A stretch of DNA of 64,000 bases, taken from contig URKU01000003.1 of NCBI GenBank assembly GCA_900548515.1, positions 4,940 through 68,939 of the forward strand, given 5' to 3'. The notes below the pieces were generated by a model. That model made no database searches. It had not been told where the DNA came from and saw only the letters and a list, made by a program, of their open reading frames with translations. The position numbers and the translations under genes were made by a program. Of this stretch, positions 49,505-57,024 are shown piece after piece (the first letter of the stretch is position 1; every line of letters starts with the position of its first letter). This DNA comes from an uncultured Collinsella sp. GTDB lineage: Bacteria > Actinomycetota > Coriobacteriia > Coriobacteriales > Coriobacteriaceae.

Positions 49505-50584
49505 CTAAATACCCGCAAGTTCGCAGTAGCGGTCGACATTGCTGGCAAATACCATCTCGACGGCACCCTTCTGGACGGGCACCGTCGGGGTCCTTCCCCA
49601 CAGCAGATAATCGCCCAGCGTCTTAGCGCCGCGATACGCCAGGCTCGTCGGGTCCTTATAGACAATATTGGTAAAGATACCGCGGCGCAAGGCCAGAGCA
49701 CTTTCGGGAAACAGGTCGTTGCCGATCACCATGACCTGACCGGCCTTGCCGGTCGAGACGAGCGCGTCGGCAACCACTTCGGAACCAACGGCAAAAACGC
49801 TACAGATAAGTTCGGGGGCGTCCGGCGCACTCAAGCGCTTTTCGAGCTCATGCTCGAGTTGTTTGACTTGCGCATGGGCACCTGCAAGATCCTCAACCTG
49901 CCATGGAATATCACGTTCGCGCAGGTAATTGTGGAAGGCGCGGGCGGTTAGATAGTGCGAATCGGTATATGGGTCGCCTGTCAAAAGGAGCACGCGGGCG
50001 TCGGCCCCAGAAGCATGGACCAGGTTTGCCGCCTGCTCGGCCATAAGGCTGCCTGCCGTCGAATAATCGGCCAAGCTCGCACCCAAACGATTCAAATGCG
50101 GACGGTCGCCGTCGACAAGCTCAATCGTCACGCCCGCCTCGGCGATCTGCCCCAAAAGCTCAGTCGCACGATCGTCGCCCGGCGCATAGGCGAGCAAGCC
50201 ATCAATCTTCTCGCCCACCTGCAGACGCTCGTCGATTTGCTCGAGTGCATCAGCGTAGCCGCCCACGCCAAATTCAACGCGCTCAACCGTAATGCCCCGG
50301 TCGATGACCTCCTGTTCAAAGCGATTGCAGCCTTCCCACAGGTAACGGAAAAAGTACGCTCCCTCGCGCGATGCGCGGGGCAGGCAAAACACCAGATTGA
50401 TATCCTTGCGGCGCAGGCTTGAGGCACTTGTGTTGCGGTGATAGCCCATGGCCTCGGCCTTAGCGTTCACCTTGGCGCGCACGGATTCGCTCACGCCGGC
50501 CTTTCCCGTCAGAGCCTTGTGCACGGTATTGATGGAAACGCCAAGCTCGGCGGCTATGTCCTTCATGGTTACGCGAGCGCTCAT
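49505..50584 (-). CDS. LacI-family repressor, probable regulator of the pectin/uronate genes
   Basis: A 359-aa regulator. The helix-turn-helix is VTMKDIAAELGVSINTVHKA, in which the usual VSRAL is VHKAL, a change that should alter operator choice. The sensor domain (INLVFCLPRASREGAYFF, VTIELVDGDRPHLN, VFAVGSEVVADALVST, GQVMVIGNDLFPESALALRR) belongs to the sugar-binding type and probably recognises a uronate or KDG-like acid. It lies next to uxaCBA, and AGGTGAACGTTCACCT sites precede uxaC, the GPH transporter, GH105, kduD and the YczE-like gene. Assignment to those sites is by proximity. Confidence 0.9.
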   Translation of the reverse strand: MSARVTMKDIAAELGVSINTVHKALTGKAGVSESVRAKVNAKAEAMGYHRNTSASSLRRKDINLVFCLPRASREGAYFFRYLWEGCNRFEQEVIDRGITVERVEFGVGGYADALEQIDERLQVGEKIDGLLAYAPGDDRATELLGQIAEAGVTIELVDGDRPHLNRLGASLADYSTAGSLMAEQAANLVHASGADARVLLLTGDPYTDSHYLTARAFHNYLRERDIPWQVEDLAGAHAQVKQLEHELEKRLSAPDAPELICSVFAVGSEVVADALVSTGKAGQVMVIGNDLFPESALALRRGIFTNIVYKDPTSLAYRGAKTLGDYLLWGRTPTVPVQKGAVEMVFASNVDRYCELAGI

Positions 50585-50681
50585 GCGGTTACTCCGTTAT
50601 AGATAAGTTGCCAATTAATAGTCCAGTTAACGATACCCCAAAAATACTCTTCGACTCGCCGTACCCTCCCTCAAATGCACA

Positions 50682-50715
50682 AAGCGCCCCGCGAACGGAT
50701 GCCCGCGGAGCGCTT
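50682..50715 (-). terminator. Terminator-like hairpin after the Cys-rich gene
   Basis: AAGCGCCCCGCG and CGCGGAGCGCTT pair with one wobble; TTTGTGC follows on the minus strand. Confidence 0.65.
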
Positions 50716-50728
50716 GGATGTCCGGACC

Positions 50729-50929
50729 TTATTTGATACCGCGACCCAAGTCTTCGGCGATTTTGTCTACGCCCTTAAGTGCAGCGCACGTCTTTTTGTT
50801 GGAGCAATGCCCCGTGCAGACGCCACCCTGAGCGCAGTCAGCGCAGGTGCCCTTGCGGTAGATGCGCACGCATACCGCGACAAACGCAATACCGATAACA
50901 GCCAGTACAACAATATCGATAGGTGCCAT
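50729..50929 (-). CDS. FeoB-associated Cys-rich membrane protein
   Basis: A 66-aa protein with one N-terminal membrane helix (IDIVVLAVIGIAFVAVCVRI) and six cysteines in YRKGTCADCAQGGVCTGHCS plus KKTCAAL. This layout matches the small FeoB-associated cysteine-rich proteins, thought to help the pore assemble or bind iron. It lies downstream of feoB. GAGGAGG precedes ATG 50929. The following 50930-51072 shows no gene. Confidence 0.85.
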   Translation of the reverse strand: MAPIDIVVLAVIGIAFVAVCVRIYRKGTCADCAQGGVCTGHCSNKKTCAALKGVDKIAEDLGRGIK

Positions 50930-51072
50930 AGCAAGCCTCCTCTAGTTAACCATCACTTACTTTACTCCATTCTCCACCTACCGAATAGGGACAGGTTTAA
51001 TTTGGTCAGTTTTATCTGCGGAAACGCCACGTCTTACTTCTGGAGCAAAGCAATCTGTCCCCCCATTGCGTC

Positions 51073-51104
51073 AAAAAGCCCGAGTGTCACTGAGACACCC
51101 GGGC
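51073..51104 (-). terminator. Terminator of feoB
   Basis: GCCCGAGTGTC and GACACCCGGGC pair and are followed by TTTTT on the minus strand. Confidence 0.9.
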
Positions 51105-51134
51105 TCGTGGAAAGGGGTTGATCCTTATTCGGAC

Positions 51135-53462
51135 TTAGGCGGAAACTGCAGCGGAAGCAGTGTTGGTCTCGTCCTCGTCGGTCCAAGCGTGCTTGGGCAT
51201 AGGACGGAAAATCTGGAAGAGCATCGCGACCAGCAGCACGATAGCCACAACCGTCCAGAAGCCAAACTGCCCAAGGACAAGCAGGTTATAGAACTGGTTG
51301 ATGAACAGGCCGATGACCCAAGCGAAGGCGCACTCGTAGCCGATGGCAATCGCGGTCCACTTGCCGGAGTCCATCTGGTTGCGGATAGTGCCCATGGCGG
51401 CAAAGCACGGGGCGCACAGCAGGTTGAAAGCGCCAAAGGCAACGCAAGCGCCCATAGTCGGGAACATGCCGGCAAACGCGGTCCACAGGCTCGGGTCGGT
51501 CTCGGCGGCGTCGGCAACGGACAGCAGCGAGCCGGCGGTGGCGACGACGTTCTCCTTAGCGACGAGGCCAGAGACGGTCAGCGCGGTGGCCTGCCAGGTG
51601 CTAAAGCCGAGCGGGGCGAAGATCCAAGCGACCAGGTTGCCCAGCATGGCAAGCACGGAGTAGTCCATGAACTCCTCGGGGATGCCGTCCATCGCAGGCA
51701 GGAAACCAAAGGAACCGTTGTAGCTACCAAAGTTGGAGAGGAACCAAACCACGACGGTGGACGCGAAGATGACCGTGCCGGCCTTCTTGATAAAGGCCCA
51801 GCAGCGCTCCCACACGTGCAGCGCCCAAGAGCGGATCGCCGGGAAGTGGTAGGCAGGAAGCTCCATAACAAACGGCGTCGGGCGACCGGCGAAGAGCTTG
51901 GTCTTCTTGAGCATGAGGCCCGAGGCGATGACGGCAAAGACGCCCAAGAAGTAGAAGAGCGGGCTGATCCACGCGGCGGTGGTGGAAGAATCGCCGATGA
52001 TGGAGCCCATGAGCAGGGCGATGATCGGCAGCTTGGCGCCACAGGGAATGAACGTGGTGGTCATGACCGTCATGCGGCGGTCCTTCTCGTTCTCGATGGT
52101 CTTGGTGGCCATGACGCCGGGGACGCCGCAGCCCGAGGACACGAGCATGGGGATAAAGGACTTACCGGACAGGCCAAAGCGGCGGAACACGCGGTCCATG
52201 ATGAAGGCGACGCGGGCCATATAGCCGCAGTCCTCCAGGAAGGACAGCATGACGAACAGCAGGAACATCTGCGGGACGAAGCCGAAGATGGCGCCCAGGC
52301 CGCCGACGATACCGTCACAGACGAGCGAATCGACCAGGCCGCCGTCCTCGGTGCCACCCGCCACAAGGGCGTCGTGCACCACGGTGGTAATACCCGGAAC
52401 ATAGGGGCCGTACTGCGCCGGGTCGACCGAGTCAGCGTCGTCACCCGCGGCCTCGACAGCCTCATCGTAGGCGTCGCGGCCCTGGCCGAGCACATACCAA
52501 CCGTCGGTACCAAAGAGCTGGTCGTTGGTGAAGTCGGTCACCGTGCCGCCCAAGGTAGAAACGGCGATGTAGTACACGCAGAACATGATGACGACAAAGA
52601 TCGGCAGGCCCAGAATACGGTTGGTAACCACGCGGTCGATCTTCTCGGAGGTGCTCATCTTGGCCGGGGCCTTGGTGAGGCACTCGTCGATGATGTGCGC
52701 GATCACGCCGTAGCGCTCACCGGTGATGATGGACTCGGCGTCGTCATCGCAATCCTGCTCGCACTGGGCGACCAGCTGCTCTACGCGAGCAGCCTTCTCC
52801 TTAGTGAGGTTGATGAGCTTGCAGGCGTCCGCGTCGCGCTCGAACAGCTTGACGGCGTAATAGCGGCGCTTTTTGGCGGGAACGCTTGCCGGCAGATTGT
52901 TCTCGATGTGGTCCAGAACGTCCTCGATGGAGGAATCGAACTTGTGCTCCGGCACCTGGCCCTTAGAAGCAGCGGACTTCTTGACCTGCTCGAAGAGCTC
53001 CTTGATGCCCTTGTTCTTAAGAGCCGAGATCATCATGACCGGGCAGCCGAGCTTCTTGGAGAGCTTGTCCGTGTCGATCTTATCGCCGTTCTTCTCGACC
53101 AGGTCGGCCATGTTGAGGGCAACGACCACGGGCAGGCCGGTCTCGATAACCTGAAGCGCCAGGTACAGGTTACGCTCGAGGTTGGTGGCATCGACGACTT
53201 GGACGACAACATCGGGCTCGCCGCTCATGAGGTAATCGCGCGAGCACTGCTCCTCGGGGCTGTAGGGGGAAAGCGAGTAGATGCCAGGGAGGTCCGTGAT
53301 GGTAACGTTCTTGTCGCTTAGGAGCTTGGCCTCCTTTTTCTCAACCGTGACGCCGGGCCAGTTGCCAACGTAGCCGTTGGCGCCGGTGATCAGGTTGAAA
53401 AGCGTGGTCTTGCCGCAGTTGGGGTTACCCGCCAACGCGACATGGATCTGAGAATCCGCCAT
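51135..53462 (-). CDS. feoB: Ferrous iron transporter B
   Basis: A 775-aa GTP-dependent iron(II) permease. The N-terminal G domain has G1 GNPNCGKTTLFNLITG, G2 GVTV, G3 ITDLPGIYSLSP and G4 NMAD, followed by a helical inhibition domain. The membrane part holds two gate repeats (FVPQMFLLFVMLSFLEDCGY, SGCGVPGVMATKTIEN, and LVAKENVVATAGSLLS), with the key cysteine in the first. It stands between two feoA genes upstream and the Cys-rich gene downstream. A GAAGGAAGAAGG site precedes ATG 53462. Confidence 0.97.
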   Translation of the reverse strand: MADSQIHVALAGNPNCGKTTLFNLITGANGYVGNWPGVTVEKKEAKLLSDKNVTITDLPGIYSLSPYSPEEQCSRDYLMSGEPDVVVQVVDATNLERNLYLALQVIETGLPVVVALNMADLVEKNGDKIDTDKLSKKLGCPVMMISALKNKGIKELFEQVKKSAASKGQVPEHKFDSSIEDVLDHIENNLPASVPAKKRRYYAVKLFERDADACKLINLTKEKAARVEQLVAQCEQDCDDDAESIITGERYGVIAHIIDECLTKAPAKMSTSEKIDRVVTNRILGLPIFVVIMFCVYYIAVSTLGGTVTDFTNDQLFGTDGWYVLGQGRDAYDEAVEAAGDDADSVDPAQYGPYVPGITTVVHDALVAGGTEDGGLVDSLVCDGIVGGLGAIFGFVPQMFLLFVMLSFLEDCGYMARVAFIMDRVFRRFGLSGKSFIPMLVSSGCGVPGVMATKTIENEKDRRMTVMTTTFIPCGAKLPIIALLMGSIIGDSSTTAAWISPLFYFLGVFAVIASGLMLKKTKLFAGRPTPFVMELPAYHFPAIRSWALHVWERCWAFIKKAGTVIFASTVVVWFLSNFGSYNGSFGFLPAMDGIPEEFMDYSVLAMLGNLVAWIFAPLGFSTWQATALTVSGLVAKENVVATAGSLLSVADAAETDPSLWTAFAGMFPTMGACVAFGAFNLLCAPCFAAMGTIRNQMDSGKWTAIAIGYECAFAWVIGLFINQFYNLLVLGQFGFWTVVAIVLLVAMLFQIFRPMPKHAWTDEDETNTASAAVSA

Positions 53463-53536
53463 TCAATCCTTCTTCCTTGTGTGCCTGCGCTGCTTTCTCC
53501 GCGCAGGCTGGATAATGTGCTTCAAAGATGCTGCAT

Positions 53537-53559
53537 TAAGTTAGAAAAACCTAACTTTA
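53537..53559 (-). promoter_or_regulatory. AAGTTAG...CTAACTT palindrome upstream of feoB
   Basis: AAGTTAG and CTAACTT flank six bases. The form resembles sites of DtxR/IdeR-type iron-dependent repressors (TTAGGTTAG...CTAACCTAA). No such regulator gene is in the window, so assignment is by sequence likeness. Confidence 0.6.
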
Positions 53560-53585
53560 TCTGCAGAAATATGCGCCACGAGTCC

Positions 53586-53807
53586 TTACTGGACCTCGAC
53601 GACGGCGGCCTCCTCCTTGCGGATGGAAAGCTCGTAGCCGCGCACGTTGATCTCGACCGGATCACCGAGCGGTGCGACCTTCACGACCTTGAACGAAGTG
53701 CCCTTGATGAGCCCCAGGTCCATAAGGTGGCGGCGAAGCGCACCCTCACCGTGAAGCTTGACGATGGTGGAGCTCTCGCCCACCTTAACGTCACCCAACG
53801 TCTTCAT
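53586..53807 (-). CDS. feoA: FeoA-domain protein (second)
   Basis: A 73-aa SH3-like protein (MKTLGDVKVGESSTIVKLHG, LRRHLMDLGLIKGTSFKVVK, NVRGYELSIRKEEAAVVEV) of the FeoA family, which supports FeoB at the membrane. It lies between the other feoA-type gene and feoB. GAAAGGGGG precedes its ATG at 53807. Confidence 0.93.
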   Translation of the reverse strand: MKTLGDVKVGESSTIVKLHGEGALRRHLMDLGLIKGTSFKVVKVAPLGDPVEINVRGYELSIRKEEAAVVEVQ

Positions 53808-53846
53808 CCTCTTGTCCCCCTTTCGGTTTTTATGAAATGCTGCAGA

Positions 53847-54089
53847 CTAACCGACGGTCATGATGTGCATGGCAACCTTGGAATCGATACCAAAGCGTGC
53901 GCCCAGCACGGTGACGATAATATTGGCGCCACTCGAGCTCACCACGTGGATTTCGTTGCCCTCGACAAAGCCGAGGTCCTTGAGGTGGTGTTTCATGTCC
54001 TCATTGCCCTTTACACGGGACACGCGCACGGTTTCGCCCGCTTTTACCATCGAAAGCGGCATGGCCGGCATCTGCGGTCCGCAAGACAT
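53847..54089 (-). CDS. feoA: FeoA-domain protein (first)
   Basis: An 80-aa FeoA-type protein (PLSMVKAGETVRVSRVKGNE, HHLKDLGFVEGNEIHVVSSS, ARFGIDSKVAMHIMTV). Two separate FeoA proteins precede feoB here; they are only distantly similar to each other and may have distinct roles. TAGGAGCC precedes ATG 54089. The promoter region upstream contains a 15-bp inverted repeat. Confidence 0.92.
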   Translation of the reverse strand: MSCGPQMPAMPLSMVKAGETVRVSRVKGNEDMKHHLKDLGFVEGNEIHVVSSSGANIIVTVLGARFGIDSKVAMHIMTVG

Positions 54090-54131
54090 GAGTGGCTCCT
54101 AACGTCAGTTCGTCCTCAACATCGACGCGAT

Positions 54132-54185
54132 AAAAGTTAACCACGTCTATGTTCGCTTTAGTAAACTAGCACGTGGTTAACTTTT
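54132..54185 (-). promoter_or_regulatory. 15-bp inverted repeat upstream of the feo genes
   Basis: AAAAGTTAACCACGT (54132-54146) and its exact complement (54171-54185) are separated by 24 bases. GTTAACC halves resemble the feoB site. It lies 43-96 bases before the first feoA start, so an iron-responsive operator pair is plausible. Confidence 0.6.
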
Positions 54186-54231
54186 TGGAAAGGGTCCCCA
54201 TTCAGATTTCGAAAAAGTTTCCTATACGAAA

Positions 54232-54270
54232 CAAAAGGGCGCGGCAAAGGACCATCCTTTACCACGCCCT
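54232..54270 (-). terminator. Terminator of the HPr gene
   Basis: Arms 54236-54250 and 54256-54270 pair at 13 of 15 positions around five bases, followed by TTTTGTTT on the minus strand. Confidence 0.8.
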
Positions 54271-54277
54271 GTCATGC

Positions 54278-54526
54278 TTAAAGCGAGAGATTTCTGATCG
54301 ATGTGACACAGGAGGCCTCATCTACGCCCGAAACGCGGAAGATGATGTCCTCGCCGCACTCGCCGTAGAGAGCCATGAGTCCCATGACATCGCGGCCATC
54401 CGTGTGGCGGTCGCCGATGCTGACCGACACGTCGCTACGATGCTTGGCAATGATGTCATAGAGCAGCGCAACCGGGCGGGCATGTAATCCCAACGGATCT
54501 TTAATCGTCTTTGTAAACTCGACCAT
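54278..54526 (-). CDS. HPr-like phosphocarrier with Asp at position 46
   Basis: An 82-aa HPr. His15 in PLGLHARPVALLYD is the residue phosphorylated by enzyme I. The segment after the second helix reads GRDVMGLMALYG, so the regulatory Ser46 (KSIMG in Bacillus) is Asp46, which would mimic the phosphoserine form or remove HPr-kinase control. No ptsI or HPr kinase gene is adjacent. AGGGGAC precedes ATG 54526; a longer frame from 54550 adds eight residues. Confidence 0.9.
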   Translation of the reverse strand: MVEFTKTIKDPLGLHARPVALLYDIIAKHRSDVSVSIGDRHTDGRDVMGLMALYGECGEDIIFRVSGVDEASCVTSIRNLSL

Positions 54527-54624
54527 GTCCCCTCCCACGACATCGCACATTCGGCCGGCAAAACCCAGCCACGTGGTAGCTATTGTACCGTTAGATGCTT
54601 CTCGAGAGCTCCTCTGAACACCTC

Positions 54625-54844
54625 GTGGTCAAAAAGTGGCAAATATGAGTACTGTCACCAATTTAGTAGCAGCAAAATCGAGAGCAAATTGCCTAATTTG
54701 AGCGATTCGAAGAGGTTGAAAGCCGTCAAGCGCCCTTTAAAGGGAGTTAGATAAATCGATTTTGAGCCCATTTTCGCTCAGAGCAGGCCGAAAAATATGG
54801 CACTTCTTTTGCAACAGTACTCATATTTGGCATTTTTTGACCAC
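54625..54844. mobile_element. 220-bp MITE-like element with 31-bp terminal inverted repeats
   Basis: Arms 54625-54655 (GTGGTCAAAAAGTGGCAAAT onward) and 54814-54844 match with two differences. The AT-richer interior has no reading frame. It lies between the HPr gene and the permease pseudogene; the surrounding 54551-54873 carries no gene. The layout (about 200 bp, ~31-bp arms, no coding) parallels the element at 49281-49479, but the arm sequences differ. Confidence 0.75.
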
Positions 54845-54873
54845 GGGGGCCAAGACCATGCCCCAAAACACAA

Positions 54874-54901
54874 AAGGAGGGGCCTCGTAAGGCCCCTCCT
54901 T
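54874..54901 (-). terminator. Terminator of the permease pseudogene
   Basis: AAGGAGGGGCC and GGCCCCTCCTT pair perfectly; TTGTGTTTTG follows on the minus strand. Confidence 0.88.
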
Positions 54902-54948
54902 AGGAAAGGGAATCGATTTATTCCACAGCCGTAGATTAATCCTAGCCG

Positions 54949-56412
54949 CTACTCCATCATATCGAGGACGGAAGGGCGAAGCTCGTTCTCGGCGGCCTCG
55001 GGATCGGTCTCGCGCAGGCGGTTGATGTAGCGGTTGTACCACATCACGGCAAGGCCCAAGAAGACAACCACGCCGCCAACGTTGTAGACCAGCGTCAGCC
55101 ACAGCGGCTGATCGAGCGGAATGGTGCCGCAGATAAGCACGAAGCAGAAGACCACAAGCAGGAATGCGGCAACGACCAGGCCAAAGCTGCGCGAACCCAT
55201 GCGGAAGCCACGGGGAGCGGCGTCAAAGTTCTTGCGCAGCATAAAGTAGGCAAGCAAAATCAGCAGCGGTGGGAGCAGAGCGGTGGCAGCCGTCATGTTG
55301 GTGACGATCATGAGCAGGTCGTCGAGGTTACCGGAGCCCAGGGCCGGAATGATCAGGATGGGGACGACGATGGCGAACTGCAGCCAAGCAGCGCGGGCAG
55401 GAATGCCATGCTCGTTGAGCTCGACGATCTTGCTACCAAAGACGCCCTCGGGGATCTCGGTGAAGAAGACCTTGATGGGAGCGGAGGTCCACATCATGAG
55501 GGAGCCCAGCGTGGCGGCGAGAAGGATCAAGCCGATGGCGCGCGTAGACACTTCCATGGGAATGCCAAAGTGGGCAAAGACAGCGCCGAATACGTCGAAG
55601 ATACCGGTGGAGATGGCAACGCCGCCCTCGGGGATGAACAGGTTAACCAGCAGCGAAGCGCCTGCATACAGAAGGCCGATGGTCAGGCCGGCGATAACGA
55701 CGGTGCGCACGAAGGCCTTGACGCCACCCTTAAGGTCGTTAAGGAACACGCCGACAGACTCAGCGCCGCCAACGCCCTGGATGATCCAGGCAAGCGTACC
55801 GAAGAAGCCCCACGCAGTTGCGAAGTTGCTCATGTCGGGAGCCATGTTAGCGGGAGTAGGAGCCGTAGCGAACTCAACGCCGCCAAAGGCAGCAGCCAGG
55901 GACAGCAGGATGAACACGGCGGTCAGGCCGAGAGCCGCGGTCGAACCGAAGGAGGAAATGGAGCCGATCCACTTAGCGCCCTTGGTCGAAACCCACGTGG
56001 CGATAGCAAAGACGACGATCTCGATAATGGTGATCCACAGCTGCGAAAGCTCGGCGTTGGCACCAAAGAACACGTAGCTCGCGTAGATGATGACGTTGGG
56101 CAGGACGGACGCAAAGAAGAACAGGTTAACAAACCAGTAGCTAAATGCCGTCAGGAACGCTCAGCGACCACCCATCGAGGTCTTAACCCATGCGTACACG
56201 CCAGACTCGGAGTCCTTGTTGAGGCCGACGAACTCGGCGGTAACCAGGGTATAGGGGACAAAGTACAAAAGCGTGGCGAAGAAGAACGACGGCGCAGCTG
56301 CCAAGCCGATGGCCGCGTTGTTGTTGATGATGTTCTTGATACCGAACACGGCGGCGACCGTCATGCCCAGCAGAGCGAACGAACCAATCGTTCCTCGTTT
56401 TTCAGAGCTCAT
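54949..56412 (-). pseudogene. APC-family amino-acid permease interrupted by a TGA codon
   Basis: The reading frame would encode a 487-aa APC transporter of the glutamate/GABA-antiporter type (GSFALLGMTVAAVFGIKNI, SFFFATLLYFVPYTLVTAEF, SESGVYAWVKTSMGGR, then WGFFGTLAWIIQGVGGAESV, FFTEIPEGVFGSKIVELNEHG). Codon 84, at 56161-56163, is TGA where relatives have Trp (GGRW), so translation stops after 83 residues. The frame is otherwise intact on both sides, with no other lesion. A recent nonsense change, a sequencing error or readthrough are the options. GGAGGG precedes ATG 56412. Confidence 0.85.
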
Positions 56413-56565
56413 AAGCCCTCCCAATCATCTGTTAAATGTCATCTAAAACCGTCCGAGCTGCAAGTGCAAACACGGACGGCGCACCTGCTAAGGGGAATGG
56501 GGAAAAGGGAGTCAACAAAGCCATCCCCCTTAACGGCGCGAAGCAAACGTCCAGGCGGACGAATA

Positions 56566-57021
56566 CTACTTGTTGGGGAAGGAATAACCTTCGACTGTCA
56601 CGTGCAGTACCACGACGCGGGGATCCGCGGCATCGGCCACGACACGGTAGGCCTCGTCAATTTCGACGACGGCAACGCCGCCGGCGGGAATCGTCACGGT
56701 CTCCCCCGTACCCTCAAAGCGCTCGCGATCATCGATATCGCTGTAGGCGCGGGTGCAGGTGAGGCCTGCCTTGGGGGCAACCTCGACAGTCAGGTCGCCG
56801 TCGAGCGGGGCGAGCACGGCATGATAGCGACGGTGACCGACCAGATCGGCGGTAGCCGCCTCGTGGGCGTTCACCCACCAATACACCAGCGAGTCGCCGA
56901 TGGAGTACGCCACATCGTGCTGCAGTTCAGAAACGCCGTCGAGCGCCTGTCCGGTACGCATCCACTTCTTGACGGACTTCATCTGAGCGTCGAAATCGGC
57001 GCGCGAGTTAAAGACATGCAT
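56566..57021 (-). CDS. YhcH/YjgK/YiaL-family protein (EbgC-like beta-galactosidase small subunit)
   Basis: A 151-aa cupin-like protein of the DUF386 family (WWVNAHEAATADLVGHRRYH, ADPRVVVLHVTVEGYSF). In E. coli the family member EbgC is required for full EbgA activity. Here it begins four bases after the ebgA stop codon with its AAGGAGG site at that junction, which supports the same partnership. Some relatives are sialic-acid or sugar anomerases. Confidence 0.87.
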   Translation of the reverse strand: MHVFNSRADFDAQMKSVKKWMRTGQALDGVSELQHDVAYSIGDSLVYWWVNAHEAATADLVGHRRYHAVLAPLDGDLTVEVAPKAGLTCTRAYSDIDDRERFEGTGETVTIPAGGVAVVEIDEAYRVVADAADPRVVVLHVTVEGYSFPNK

Positions 57022-57024
57022 GAC

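Noticed and set aside
50945..51060. Possible repeat related to the AATAGGGAC palindromes (AATAGGGACAGG near 50985)
   Set aside because: No complementary arm is found nearby, so it may be a fragment at best; evidence is too thin to list.
56161..56163. Selenocysteine or recoded TGA in the permease
   Set aside because: The expected residue is Trp, not Cys, no hairpin of SECIS type follows, and the other genes here use TGG for Trp and TGA as a stop.
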